This document shows, in pieces, positions 54,874 through 63,499 of a DNA stretch of 64,000 nucleotides; position 1 is the stretch's first letter, and each line of letters opens with the position of its first letter. Made by a program: the position numbers and the translations under genes. Under the pieces are notes generated by a model. That model searched no databases. It was not told where the DNA came from and saw nothing but the letters and a program-made list of their open reading frames with translations. The stretch comes from Rhodobacter sp. 24-YEA-8 (GTDB lineage: Bacteria > Pseudomonadota > Alphaproteobacteria > Rhodobacterales > Rhodobacteraceae). The stretch spans positions 124,001 through 188,000 of the forward strand of contig NZ_FNSK01000006.1 of NCBI RefSeq assembly GCF_900105075.1. Reading direction: 5' to 3'.

Positions 54874-56100
54874 TTAGAAATCGATGACGTATTGCTGGTT
54901 GTCATCCGGGTTTGCGACCAGATCGCAGACCAGCGCGGTATCAGCCGGGGGCTGCTGCTCGAAGGTCTCGACCGGAATCAGGCCGCCGTTTTCGACCCGC
55001 GCGATATGCACATCCATTGTGGTGTGATGGGTTTTCGGATCGATGGTGACGCGACCGCTGGGCGCATCCAGCGAGATGCCGGTTTCCAGCGCCTCGATCA
55101 CCGGCAGACGGTCGATGGTGCCGGCCTTTTCAACGCCCGCCGCCCAAAGACGGAAGCCCTGATAGGCGCCCATGCCCAACTCGGTGATATAAGGGTAATC
55201 CGCGCCGAATTTCGCGTGGAAATCAGCCACGAACTGCTGGTTCAGCGGATTGTCCAGCTCTTGCAGATAGTTCTGGCAGACCATGATACCATCGGATTCC
55301 TCGGGCGTCAGGATCACATGTTCATTGCCGCCCGCGAAGGTGGTCGAGGACATCGGGATCTTGCCCAGCATCCCCGCGGCCTTCCACTGACGATAGAAAG
55401 AGATATGCGCGCCGCCGACAAGCGCCGACCAGACATAGTCCGGCTTTGCCGCCTGGATCTTCGAGATCGAGGTCTTGAAATCGGTCACATCCATCGGGAA
55501 GAACTCGACGCCCAGCACCTCGCCGCCGTGGTCGGCGGTGTATTTCTTCACCCAATCGGCGATGATCTGGCCATAGTTGTAATCGGCCGCGACGATATAA
55601 ACCTTGCCGCCGTTGTTCTTGACCGAATAATCGACCAGCTTTTCAACGGTCTGGCCCGGGGTCACGCCGGTTGCGAACATATTGCGGTCGCAGACGCCGC
55701 CCTCATACTGGTTCGCGTAAAAGTAAAGCGTGTTGAACTGACGCATGATCGGGCGCACGACTTCGCGCGAGGCCGAGGTGATCCCGGCAAAGACCACCGC
55801 CGGCTTGTCCGACAGCGCCGCCTGACGGGCGAATTGCGCGTAAAGCTGCATATTCGTCTGCGGATCATAGACGTTGAGCTTCACCTCACGCCCAAGCAGC
55901 CCGCCTTTCGCGTTCTGCTCATCCACGGCAAATCGCAACGCGTCGACGATGGGCTGGCCATAGGACTCAAGCCCCCCCGACTGGTCGTAAAGGGCGGATA
56001 CTGTGATCGGCCCCTCCTGCGCAAAGGCACGGGCCGAGGTGAGGCTGAGGGCAGTTGCAGCGCCAAAGGCACCCAACGCCTGACGGCGGTTCATGGACAT
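54874..56100 (-). CDS. Urea/amide-type ABC substrate-binding protein (FmdD/UrtA-like)
   Basis: 408 residues from MSMNRRQALG (56100), with GGAG five bases upstream. The signal peptide has an RR pair (NRRQALGAFGAATALSLTSA, cleavage near AFAQ), suggesting Tat export. The ligand domain shows ALYDQSGGLESYGQP and FAVDEQNAKGGLLGREV. This family binds urea, short amides or branched-chain amino acids. First gene of the operon, behind a leader of about 200 bases. Confidence 0.92.
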   Translation of the reverse strand: MSMNRRQALGAFGAATALSLTSARAFAQEGPITVSALYDQSGGLESYGQPIVDALRFAVDEQNAKGGLLGREVKLNVYDPQTNMQLYAQFARQAALSDKPAVVFAGITSASREVVRPIMRQFNTLYFYANQYEGGVCDRNMFATGVTPGQTVEKLVDYSVKNNGGKVYIVAADYNYGQIIADWVKKYTADHGGEVLGVEFFPMDVTDFKTSISKIQAAKPDYVWSALVGGAHISFYRQWKAAGMLGKIPMSSTTFAGGNEHVILTPEESDGIMVCQNYLQELDNPLNQQFVADFHAKFGADYPYITELGMGAYQGFRLWAAGVEKAGTIDRLPVIEALETGISLDAPSGRVTIDPKTHHTTMDVHIARVENGGLIPVETFEQQPPADTALVCDLVANPDDNQQYVIDF

Positions 56101-56263
56101 GGAAGCTCCGATGTTGGGGGGAAGGGCCGGCAACGGGCCGGGTGCTGCGCAAGCAACAGACGGCAACGCAAATGGTGCCTAACGCCCTGATCAATGTGGT
56201 ACTTTTGATTTTGAAGCCAGATTTACGGACCCGTTTGTCCTGATCCTGGCTCAATTGAACGGT

Positions 56264-56299
56264 GCGACGCAGTTGTCGCGGCAGAAACAGGATTCTGCC
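56264..56299 (-). ncRNA. Candidate ANTAR-target leader RNA (two tandem 6-nt-loop hairpins)
   Basis: Read on the minus strand, a 7-bp stem GGCAGAA/TTCTGCC with a 6-base loop (56299-56280) is followed at once by a 5-bp stem GCGAC/GTCGC with loop AACTGC (56279-56264). Tandem hexaloop hairpins at the leader 5' end are the known target layout of ANTAR antiterminators. The usual A1 and G4 loop bases are not both present (only A1 in the second loop), and no clean intrinsic terminator follows. This is therefore a candidate only. Confidence 0.45.
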
Positions 56300-56312
56300 T
56301 TGTTCGCCGCGC

Positions 56313-56341
56313 ATCCTAGTTATCTTGCTGTCAGCTGTAAA
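56313..56341 (-). promoter_or_regulatory. Promoter of the amide operon
   Basis: On the minus strand TTTACA (56336-56341) and TAGGAT (56313-56318) are separated by 17 bases. Transcription would begin just before the tandem hairpins at 56299. The IS5 fragment begins about 45 bases upstream. Confidence 0.6.
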
Positions 56342-56384
56342 GATACCGACAGAAAATTTCCTCAGCCAGGCTCAGGACCCTTTG

Positions 56385-56792
56385 ATGAGCAACCTGTTCT
56401 TACTGACTGACGCGCGAATGGGGCGGCTTTCGCCGTTCTTCCCAAAAGCCATGGCAATCCGCGCGTCGATGATCGTCGTGTTCTAAGTGACATAATCTTT
56501 GTGAATCGCAATAGTTTGCGGTGGCGGGGTACCCCGGGGAAGTATGGCCCCACGAAGACCCTCTACACCGCTGGCAGCGGTGGAGTATCACGGGCAAAGC
56601 GTCACTGGTTCGAGCGCGCCTGTGATGCGCCGGGTTTTTGCCCGGATGATGTACGGGCTTGCTTCCGGGGCAGCCGTTCCGAAGACGGTGATGATCGATG
56701 TGAGCAGGCGAACGCCATGCGTTCGGGTGAGCCTGCACAAGTGTCTCAAGGCGCACCGCACGGCTTCGAATCTGCGGTCAAAAAAGGGGACC
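56385..56792 (+). pseudogene. IS5-family (IS427-like) transposase remnant with frameshifts
   Basis: ATG at 56385 opens MSNLFLLTDARMGRLSPFFP, the standard start of IS427-type transposases. A one-base shift follows in an A-run near 56445, after which KSHGNPRVDDRRVLSDIIFV and NRNSLRWRGTPGKYGPTKTL continue in another frame. A further shift occurs near 56565, then FARMMYGLASGAAVPKTVMI and LKAHRTASNLRSKKG. The coding stops at about 56792, where an IS110 fragment begins. The gene is dead and lacks the catalytic C-terminus. Confidence 0.85.
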
Positions 56793-56793
56793 C

Positions 56794-56922
56794 GAAGCCG
56801 ATCCGGACAGGCAGGCCGTAGTCCCGCAAGATCGCGATGAGCCGCATGAAGTCATCAGCGCTGTTGGCAATCGTCAGGCGCCGGCGGCGCGTCTTGCCCG
56901 GCACCTGAACACCATCTCCTCC
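56794..56922 (-). mobile_element. IS110-family transposase fragment
   Basis: On the minus strand about 43 residues read GKTRRRRLTIANSADDFMRL and IAILRDYGLPVRIGF, a segment near the N-terminus of IS110-family transposases. It is cut at both ends by fragments of other elements, so no intact catalytic domain remains. Confidence 0.75.
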
Positions 56923-57243
56923 CGGCCGATGCGCTTTGACACGATTTGCGAAGCCAACGCCATCAAGCACCATCTGACGAGGCCCAAGCATTCCTGGACC
57001 AACGGCCAGGTCGAACGGACGAACCGTACCATCAGGAACACCACCGTAAGACGCGTTCATTACGACAGCCATGACCAGATGCGAGAACATCTGACGGACG
57101 TCATGGCGGCCTGCAACTTCGCTCGACCGCTCAAGACCCTCGGAGATCTCACCCCTTACGACTACACCTGCCAGAGTTGGACATCAGAGCCAGACAGATT
57201 CATCCTGAACCCGATCCACCAGATGCCTGGGCGGAACGTCTAG
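56923..57243 (+). mobile_element. IS481-family transposase C-terminal fragment
   Basis: The frame from 56929 reads MRFDTICEANAIKHHLTRPK, SWTNGQVERTNRTIRNTTVR and YDSHDQMREHLTDVMAACNF, then IWTSEPDRF-like sequence and IHQMPG. This is the C-terminal part of the integrase core with the catalytic Glu (GQVER) of IS481 transposases. The N-terminal two thirds is missing. Its TAG stop lies on a CTAG shared with the stop codon of the opposing gene at 57240. Confidence 0.85.
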
Positions 57244-58202
57244 AAGAACAGACCGGCGGGCAGCGCCCGGCCATTGACCAGATGATCGCCGAGGATGCGG
57301 GCCTTGTAGATCGCTGGGTTGTGCACCGAGATTGCGCGCGCATTGCGCCAGTGGCTATCAAGCGCCGCCTCGGCGCGGATGCCGCGACCGCTCAGCACCT
57401 CGAAGATGCGCGCAATCACCGCCTGCGACAGCCGGTCGACGAAGACCTTGGTTTGCACTGCCTCGCGGATGCCATAGACATCGGCCGAGATCTCACCCAG
57501 CACCAGCTGGATCTCGACCTCGTCGGCAGGGCGATCGTTCAGCCCATGGTAGTAATTGCTTTTACGGGCAGACACTTGCGCTGTGGCCTCCTGCAGCGCG
57601 GACGTCGCCACCCCCGCCACCACTGTGGTCAGGTAAAGCTGGGTGAAGGAACTGGCATAGGGCGGCGGCGGCGGTGCCCCCGGCTGCCGGTCGATGATGT
57701 CTTCAGGCCTGATGGCCACATCGACAAACTCGGTCGTGCCCGAGCCAGTGCCACGCTGGCCAAAACCGTCCCAATCGTCGGGAATACTGACACCTGCGCG
57801 TGTGACCGGAACCACCAGCTGGACGACATTGTTGCCTTCGTCCGAGGCGGTGACCTGCAGATGGTCGGCATAGAGGTTTCCGGTGCTGTAATGCGTCACC
57901 CCGTCGAGGCGCAGCCCCGCCGCCGTTATCCGCAGCCGGGGGGAATCGCGCCGCCCCTCGCCGCGATGGATGGTCAGGCCAAGGGCCGGATCGCCCGCTG
58001 TCTCTCCCAGCGACCAGCCGAAGATCTCGCCCGCCGCCACCTTCGGCAGCACCTTGCGCGCGAGCGCGCTGCCCGGGCCAAGCCGCAGCACGGTTTCGAC
58101 CAGCGCGAAATGGTTGCGGCGGGCGGCACCTGCGCGCAGCTCGTCCAGCACCGGGGCAAGGCCCAGCTCGATGATGATCGCCGAAAAGGTCTGGCTCGTC
58201 AT
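57240..58202 (-). CDS. Acyl-CoA dehydrogenase-fold flavin monooxygenase-like protein (SfnC/DszC group), short N-terminus
   Basis: 320 residues from MTSQTFSA (58202), one base after the flavin reductase stop. The middle domain begins LPKVAAGEIFGWSLGETAGD at about residue 50, whereas intact SfnC/DszC relatives have a helical N-terminal domain of over 100 residues first. The C-terminus is complete (SVHNPAIYKARILGDHLVNG, ending LPAGLFF). It is probably truncated at the N-terminus or a divergent subtype. The right edge of the IS481 fragment touches its stop codon. Confidence 0.75.
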   Translation of the reverse strand: MTSQTFSAIIIELGLAPVLDELRAGAARRNHFALVETVLRLGPGSALARKVLPKVAAGEIFGWSLGETAGDPALGLTIHRGEGRRDSPRLRITAAGLRLDGVTHYSTGNLYADHLQVTASDEGNNVVQLVVPVTRAGVSIPDDWDGFGQRGTGSGTTEFVDVAIRPEDIIDRQPGAPPPPPYASSFTQLYLTTVVAGVATSALQEATAQVSARKSNYYHGLNDRPADEVEIQLVLGEISADVYGIREAVQTKVFVDRLSQAVIARIFEVLSGRGIRAEAALDSHWRNARAISVHNPAIYKARILGDHLVNGRALPAGLFF

Positions 58203-58203
58203 G

Positions 58204-58860
58204 TCAGGTAACCGTCGTTGTGTGGGGGAAAGGGGGAAGCGGCGTGGCGGGATCGCGGGCGCGCAGGTCGAACAGCCGCTCGGTCGCGATGTAATCGCCG
58301 GCATAGCCGCAGCGGGCGACGGGCCGGGTGCGTGACAGGTCATAGATGCCGTCCACGAGATGCTCCTGACGGATATGGATGCGCAGCACCTGGCCGATCA
58401 CAATGCGGCTCTCCAGCTCATGGCCGGACAGGTCCCGCAGGCGCTGCGAGTCCACCACCCTGCATTCAAGCGCGACCGGCGCATCGCGCAGGCGCGGCGC
58501 TGCCACCAGGTCGCTGGCCTGTTTGGCCAGCCCAAGCGCCTCGAATTCATCAACCTCCGGCGGATAGGGCCAGGCGCTTTGCGCCATCGCAGGTGCCAGC
58601 GCGAGCGAGGCGATGTTGCAGACGAATTCGCCGCTGGCGATCGCGTTGCGGAACGTGTCCTTCTCGCCAATGCTGCCGAAGATCAGGATCGGCGGATCAT
58701 AAGAGAAGATGTTGAAAAAGCTGTAGGGAGCAAGATTGGCCCGCCCATCCGTCCCAAGCGTCGGGATCCAGCCGACGGGCCGGGGGGCCACGATCGCGCG
58801 CAACGGGTCATGCGGCAGGCCATGGCCCTTGTCCGGGTCATAGCTGTGATAAGGCGACAT
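58204..58860 (-). CDS. Flavin reductase-like protein (FMN reductase component)
   Basis: 218 residues from MSPYHSYD (58860), behind AGGAGGACA. The split-barrel flavin-binding motif RPVGWIPTLGTDGRANLAPY and SFFNIFSYDPPILIFGS are typical of the family that makes reduced FMN for two-component monooxygenases. It overlaps the end of the LLM monooxygenase gene, its expected partner. Confidence 0.9.
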   Translation of the reverse strand: MSPYHSYDPDKGHGLPHDPLRAIVAPRPVGWIPTLGTDGRANLAPYSFFNIFSYDPPILIFGSIGEKDTFRNAIASGEFVCNIASLALAPAMAQSAWPYPPEVDEFEALGLAKQASDLVAAPRLRDAPVALECRVVDSQRLRDLSGHELESRIVIGQVLRIHIRQEHLVDGIYDLSRTRPVARCGYAGDYIATERLFDLRARDPATPLPPFPHTTTVT

Positions 58861-60205
58861 CGCTGTCCTCCTGATGGCGGTTCTCTCGCGGTCCGGGGTC
58901 GGCAGGCCCCGCACCAGGCCAGGGCGCGGCGTAGCGGTCGCGCAGGGTTTCGTCCCGGTATGCGGTGCGGAACAATCCGCGTCTCTGCAGGATCGGAATC
59001 ACACCATCCACAATTGCGGTCAGTCCCGAAGGATAGACATCGCCTGAGATGTTGAATCCGTCGACGATGCCGCGTTCGAACCAGTCGGCTATCTGATCCG
59101 CCACCTGCTCGGGCGTACCGACCAGCCGTTTATGGGCGGTATATCCTCCGGCGCTGATCTGACGCACCGTCAGCCTGTCCTTGCGGAGCAGATCCCGCAC
59201 GCCATGCTCCAGCGGGCTTGCAACGGTTTCAAGCCCATCAAGCAGATGCCCGGGCACTGGCTGGTCCAGGTGCAGCGCCGCCGGATCAAGGCCAAGCGCC
59301 CTGGCCACGCTGGCGATCCGCGCCGCGGCGAGGATCAGCTCCTCCAGCGCGTTCAGCCGGTCCCAGGCCTCCCTTTCGGTGTCGCCCAGGGTGATGTGCA
59401 GCCCCGGCAGGATCGCGACCGCCCGCTCGGCCCGCCCGGCGGCGCGGCTTCGGTTGCGGATATCGGCATGGAACAGGGTCGCTGCCTCGAGGCTGTGCTG
59501 GCCGGTGAAGATCGGATCGGCATGGGCAGAGGCGAAGGCACGCCCACCCTCGGAAGGACCGGCCTGCACGATCAGCGGCCGCACCTGGGGCGAGCGCGGC
59601 AGTTGCAGCGGCCCAGTCACCGCGAAATGAGGGCCGCGATGGTTGATGGCTCGTATCCGCGTGGTATCGGCAAAGGTGCCGCCCGCACGGTCGGCCTGCA
59701 AGGCTCCCTCGTCCCAGCTTTCCCATAGCGCACCCGCCACCGCCAGAAACTCATGCGCGCGCGCCCAGCGGGTTGCAGAATCCGGATGCCGGTCCAGTCC
59801 GAAATTCCCCGAGGTATGGGCATGCATCGAGGTCACGACGTTCCAGCCGATCCGCCCGCGCCCGGCGTGATCTAGGCTCGACAGCGCGCGGGCCAGCGCA
59901 TAGGGCTGGTGATAGGTGGTCGAGGCGGTGACGATCACCCCGATCCGCGACGTCCGTGCCAGGATCGACGCCGCGACCACCACCGGGTCAAGGGCAAGGC
60001 TGTCCTCGGTCTCCATCGCCTCGCCGATCGCCATGTAATCGGCCAGGAACACCGCATCGAACAGACCCTTTTCGGCCAGAGCCGCCGCCTGAAGGTAATG
60101 GTCAATCTCGACAAAGCCAAAGCGGTGACCGTCCGGTGCGCGCCAGGCAGCGCGATGAAAGCCGGTTGTGTTGAGGTTCAGGTTGAGATGCATCTGTCTG
60201 GACAT
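58838..60205 (-). CDS. FMN-dependent monooxygenase of the NtaA/SnaA/DszA (luciferase-like) family
   Basis: 455 residues, full length. Markers are the N-terminal HLNLNLNTTGFHRAAWR, the DAVFLADYMAI strand, LDHAGRGRIGWNVVTS near residue 120 and PLIVQAGPSEGGRAFA near 225. These enzymes use FMNH2 and oxygen to oxidise sulfones, sulfonates, EDTA/NTA-type or related compounds. With the flavin reductase and DszC/SfnC-like proteins it suggests organosulfur oxidation. It appears intact though its neighbours are damaged. Confidence 0.92.
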   Translation of the reverse strand: MSRQMHLNLNLNTTGFHRAAWRAPDGHRFGFVEIDHYLQAAALAEKGLFDAVFLADYMAIGEAMETEDSLALDPVVVAASILARTSRIGVIVTASTTYHQPYALARALSSLDHAGRGRIGWNVVTSMHAHTSGNFGLDRHPDSATRWARAHEFLAVAGALWESWDEGALQADRAGGTFADTTRIRAINHRGPHFAVTGPLQLPRSPQVRPLIVQAGPSEGGRAFASAHADPIFTGQHSLEAATLFHADIRNRSRAAGRAERAVAILPGLHITLGDTEREAWDRLNALEELILAAARIASVARALGLDPAALHLDQPVPGHLLDGLETVASPLEHGVRDLLRKDRLTVRQISAGGYTAHKRLVGTPEQVADQIADWFERGIVDGFNISGDVYPSGLTAIVDGVIPILQRRGLFRTAYRDETLRDRYAAPWPGAGPADPGPRENRHQEDSDVALSQL

Positions 60206-61197
60206 GGCTGAGCACCGTCAGATTGCGAGGGGGGCGGCACGCGCCCGTTCAGCCACCAATCACCGACAAAGGCCTGCCGCCAGCGCACCGGGTCATGCAG
60301 CGAATGGGTGCGGGCTCGCGCCAATAGCGGTCGGCGGCCAGCGCCTCGTCCCCGGACCCCAGCAGAGCGGCCAAAGTCTGACTGCGCGCCGGGCCATATT
60401 CATAGGCGATGGATTTTGCCTCATCGACGGCCAGGGCCGCGGCGGTCTCGTCGACCGGGCTGTCCGCCAGCGCCGCATCCACTGCCAGATCGAGCGCGCC
60501 ATCGCCGATGCCGGCCTGCAACGCCGCATGTGCCAGCTGGTTCTGCGCAAACAGCACCGCACCCCCGCAGTGGATCGGGGGTAAAGCTGCCGTCATCCAC
60601 CCAGGCAGCAGGCACCACCACATCGCGGAATCGGACCGAGACACTGAAGGTTGAACGTTGCCCCACCACATCCCAGTCGCCGCCAAATTCCATCCCGGTA
60701 ATTCCGGCCGGCAGGATCGCGGCGGCATAGGCCCCATCCGCATGTCGCGCCGGAACCAGCGTCCAATGCGAGGTCAGCGCGCCGGCGCAGAAATGCTTTT
60801 CGCCATTCAGCAGGTAATGTCCGCCCTCGGGCACCAGCTGAGTGGCATTGCCCCAGCGGGCACCCGCAAGCGCTTCGGCGGCAAAAAAGGCGGCCTCGGG
60901 CGCGGGCATCTCGCCGATGAACTGGCCCTTGATCAAATCGACATAGTAAAGCTGGGCAAGCGAGGGATCGGCCCCGCCCAACCGGGCAGGCAGCCGGATC
61001 GCCGCCAGACCCGAAGCCGAAAGGTATTGCAGCGCCTGCCAGGGCACCTCGCCCCCCAGGTCACGATCACGGGCACCGGGGACGAGCCAGGCGGCCACCT
61101 CATCGGCGATCCGCAGCGCTTCGACTTCATCCACAATGATGCGGGCGGGTCCGAAAGGGTTGTCAGTCAGTGCTTCGGGTCCGGTGGCGACAGTCAT
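60178..61197 (-). pseudogene. Acyl-CoA dehydrogenase-fold (DszC/SfnC-like) gene with two compensating frameshifts
   Basis: The start ATG (61197) overlaps the upstream stop (ATGA). The first frame reads PWQALQYLSASGLAAIRLPA, YLLNGEKHFCAGALTSHWTL and VPAAWVDDGSFTPDPL. At a G-run near 60566 the coding moves to the next frame (GAVLFAQNQLAHAALQAGIG through ADRYWRE). Near 60316 it returns to the original frame (ARTHSLHDPVRWRQAFVGDW WLNG) and ends at a TGA at 60178. The intended protein is about 339 residues. Either two real mutations or two sequencing errors explain this. Confidence 0.8.
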
Positions 61198-62249
61198 TCC
61201 TCGGCGCTCCATATCCAGGCGGGTTGTGCCGGGCGGGCAGCCCATCCGCGCCAATGTCGGTCAAGTTCGCGGTCACGACGCATGGCGCTCGCCCCGGTCA
61301 GCTCGAAAACCTCGTTGAAAAGCCGGCTGCCAAGGCGCGCGACATGGGTCTCGGCTAGGGTCAGAACCGGGGTTGCGGCCCGCAGGGCGGCATCGTCGGA
61401 CAGGCCTGCGACCAGGTTCGAGAACAGCTCGTCGGCCGCGCGCAAGCCGACCCACCAGCGACCGAACTCACGCAGAACCAGCGGATCCTCGCGCACCGGG
61501 CCGGGCCAGGCGTCATACCAGCGGCTGGCACGCAGCCGGATATGGCTGTGCGCTTTCCAGAGGGCCGCCTTCAGCCCGCCAAGCGCCACTGCCAGAGACA
61601 GAAGCCGCGCCAGGGCCACCTGCGCCGCGGCAAACCCCTCCAGCGTCGGCGATTCCGGCCAGAGCGCGCGCACGGCCAGCGCCGCCTGATCGGCCACTAC
61701 GATCCGGCCTGGCAGCAGGCGACGCTCGCCAAAAGCCTGCGGATCGAGCTGAAACCCCGTGTCTGGTGTGAAGCCCGCCGCCAGCCGAGGCGCAGCAAAC
61801 TGACCGGCCGGGTCCCGGCCCAGCACAATGACCCGCGCGGGCGGCTCGATCAGCGGCGCAGGGCGCAGGCTGTCGGTGACCCGCCAGACCCCGGATCTGC
61901 CGGGCTGCAAGGACACCTGCGGACCGGCGAGTACCGTCGGCCCGAGCGCGGGCTGATCAAACAGGATGGTCCAGGCCCGCGCGCCTTGCCAGCGATGCGC
62001 CGCATCACGGCCGGCGGAGAGGTCCAGCACCGCAAGCCGCAGCACCTGCTGCGCCGCCTCGGCCGGCATCAGGGTTGAAGCGAGCGGAGGCAGGGCATGG
62101 CGCGGGTTCGGATCGCGTCCAACCTCGCGATCCGCATCGCGAAAGCTGTCGAAATCATCGGCGCTCCAGCCGGCCAGCAGCAGTTCTGCGGCAGCGGTGT
62201 CGGCGGCGGCGACCCCGGCGTGGCTTTGGGATCGGTCCAGCATTGTCAT
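61194..62249 (-). CDS. Divergent acyl-CoA dehydrogenase-fold protein
   Basis: 351 residues with weak resemblance to the DszC/SfnC acyl-CoA-dehydrogenase fold. The RDRELDRHWRGWA segment near the end matches the FDRFWRNARTHSLHD region of its relatives, but the HDP ending is missing, as is a clear FAD motif set. It may be a non-catalytic or structural partner of the frameshifted paralogue. It is coupled by ATGA overlaps on both sides. Confidence 0.65.
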   Translation of the reverse strand: MTMLDRSQSHAGVAAADTAAAELLLAGWSADDFDSFRDADREVGRDPNPRHALPPLASTLMPAEAAQQVLRLAVLDLSAGRDAAHRWQGARAWTILFDQPALGPTVLAGPQVSLQPGRSGVWRVTDSLRPAPLIEPPARVIVLGRDPAGQFAAPRLAAGFTPDTGFQLDPQAFGERRLLPGRIVVADQAALAVRALWPESPTLEGFAAAQVALARLLSLAVALGGLKAALWKAHSHIRLRASRWYDAWPGPVREDPLVLREFGRWWVGLRAADELFSNLVAGLSDDAALRAATPVLTLAETHVARLGSRLFNEVFELTGASAMRRDRELDRHWRGWAARPAQPAWIWSAEE

Positions 62250-63499
62250 TCCTCAAGCTCTGGCAACAGGGGGTGGCGCGGATCTGACACTGCGGCTGAC
62301 AGGCCCTGGCCCGGGATCGCCGCCAGAAGATCACGGGTATGACCCTGCCGGGGACGGTCGAAGACGTTATGGGTCGGGCCTGCTTCAACCAGCTGGCCCG
62401 CGCGCATCACCAGCACCCGGTCCGCAATGCGGCGCACCACCGCCAGATCGTGCGATACAAACAGATAGCCGATGCCATGCCGCGCCCGCAGCTCGGCCAG
62501 CAGCCCGAGCGTGGTTTTTCCCGAACCGGATTCGCCGACCAGCGCCACCGTTTCACCGGCGTGCACCGACAGCGAAATGCCATCCACCGCGCGCAACTGC
62601 CCCGCGCCCTGGGCGAAATCCTTCACCACCGCTTCGACCTGCAGGATCGGCGCCGCGCCGGCCTGTACAGAGGACGGCACGGTGGCAGACACCGGCCCGT
62701 GTTGTGGCGCGCTGTCGATCAGCAGCCGCGTATAGGCGGCGCGGGGATGGCGCAGCACCTGCGCCACCGGCCCTTGTTCGACACGACGCCCGTCCTTCAG
62801 CACGATGACCCGGTCCGCCCGATCCGCCGCCACCGCCAGATCATGGGTGACCAGCAGCACCGAGAGTCCCTCGGCCCGGAGCAATGCGCCCAGATCATCG
62901 AGAATGCGCTTCTGCACCGTTACATCCAGTGCTGTGGTCGGCTCATCCGCCAGAAGCAGCGCAGGCCCAGAGGATAGCGCCGAGGCGATCAGTACCCGTT
63001 GGCGCATGCCGCCCGACAGCGCACCGGGATACTGGCGCACCCGCGCCTCGGGCTGGCCAATGCCGACGCGGGCCAGCAGCTCGACGGCGCGGGCAGACAA
63101 GGCACGCGGCTCGCGCAGCAGGCCATGGATGCGCAGCGGCTCGACCGTCTGGCGACCGATCCGCTGTAACGGGTTCAGCGTCATGGTCGGATCCTGCGGG
63201 ATCTGCGCCACCTTGCGGCCATGCAGGCGGCGGCGCGCCGCCTCGTCCAGATCCGTGACATCCACGCCGTCCAGCAACATGCGCCTGGCCGAGATCTCCG
63301 CCGTCTCGGACAAAAGCCCCAGCAGCGCATGGGCCAGCGTGCTTTTTCCCGACCCGCTTTCGCCGACCAGCGCCACGACCTCGCCCCGGCCCACCGAGAA
63401 GGAAATGTCATGCAGCACCGCCACCAGCCCCTGACGGGTGCGATAGCCAAGCGTCAGGCCGCGGATCTCTGCGGCGGGCGGCAACGACGTATCGGTCAT
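62246..63499 (-). CDS. Fused dipeptide-type ABC transporter ATPase, second domain internally deleted
   Basis: 417 residues where fused DppD-DppF proteins usually have about 530-560. The first domain is complete: GESGSGKST, ALSGGMRQRVLIASAL, LLLADEPTTALD. The second has Walker A GESGSGKTTLG, then jumps straight to LLAELRARHGIGYLFVSHDL, so the Q-loop, LSGGQ signature and Walker B are absent, a loss of about 120-125 residues in frame (junction near 62505-62512). The second ATP site should be dead. Confidence 0.9.
   Translation of the reverse strand: MTDTSLPPAAEIRGLTLGYRTRQGLVAVLHDISFSVGRGEVVALVGESGSGKSTLAHALLGLLSETAEISARRMLLDGVDVTDLDEAARRRLHGRKVAQIPQDPTMTLNPLQRIGRQTVEPLRIHGLLREPRALSARAVELLARVGIGQPEARVRQYPGALSGGMRQRVLIASALSSGPALLLADEPTTALDVTVQKRILDDLGALLRAEGLSVLLVTHDLAVAADRADRVIVLKDGRRVEQGPVAQVLRHPRAAYTRLLIDSAPQHGPVSATVPSSVQAGAAPILQVEAVVKDFAQGAGQLRAVDGISLSVHAGETVALVGESGSGKTTLGLLAELRARHGIGYLFVSHDLAVVRRIADRVLVMRAGQLVEAGPTHNVFDRPRQGHTRDLLAAIPGQGLSAAVSDPRHPLLPELEE

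Noticed and set aside
54352..56190. A long plus-strand open frame opposite the permease and binding-protein genes
   Set aside because: Antisense shadow with no recognisable domain.
56101..56263. A classical intrinsic terminator downstream of the leader hairpins
   Set aside because: Several stems can be drawn, but none is followed by a U-run on the transcribed strand.
57240..62249. A dibenzothiophene desulfurisation (dsz) operon
   Set aside because: Only family-level resemblance; there is no DszB-type desulfinase, and several copies are damaged.
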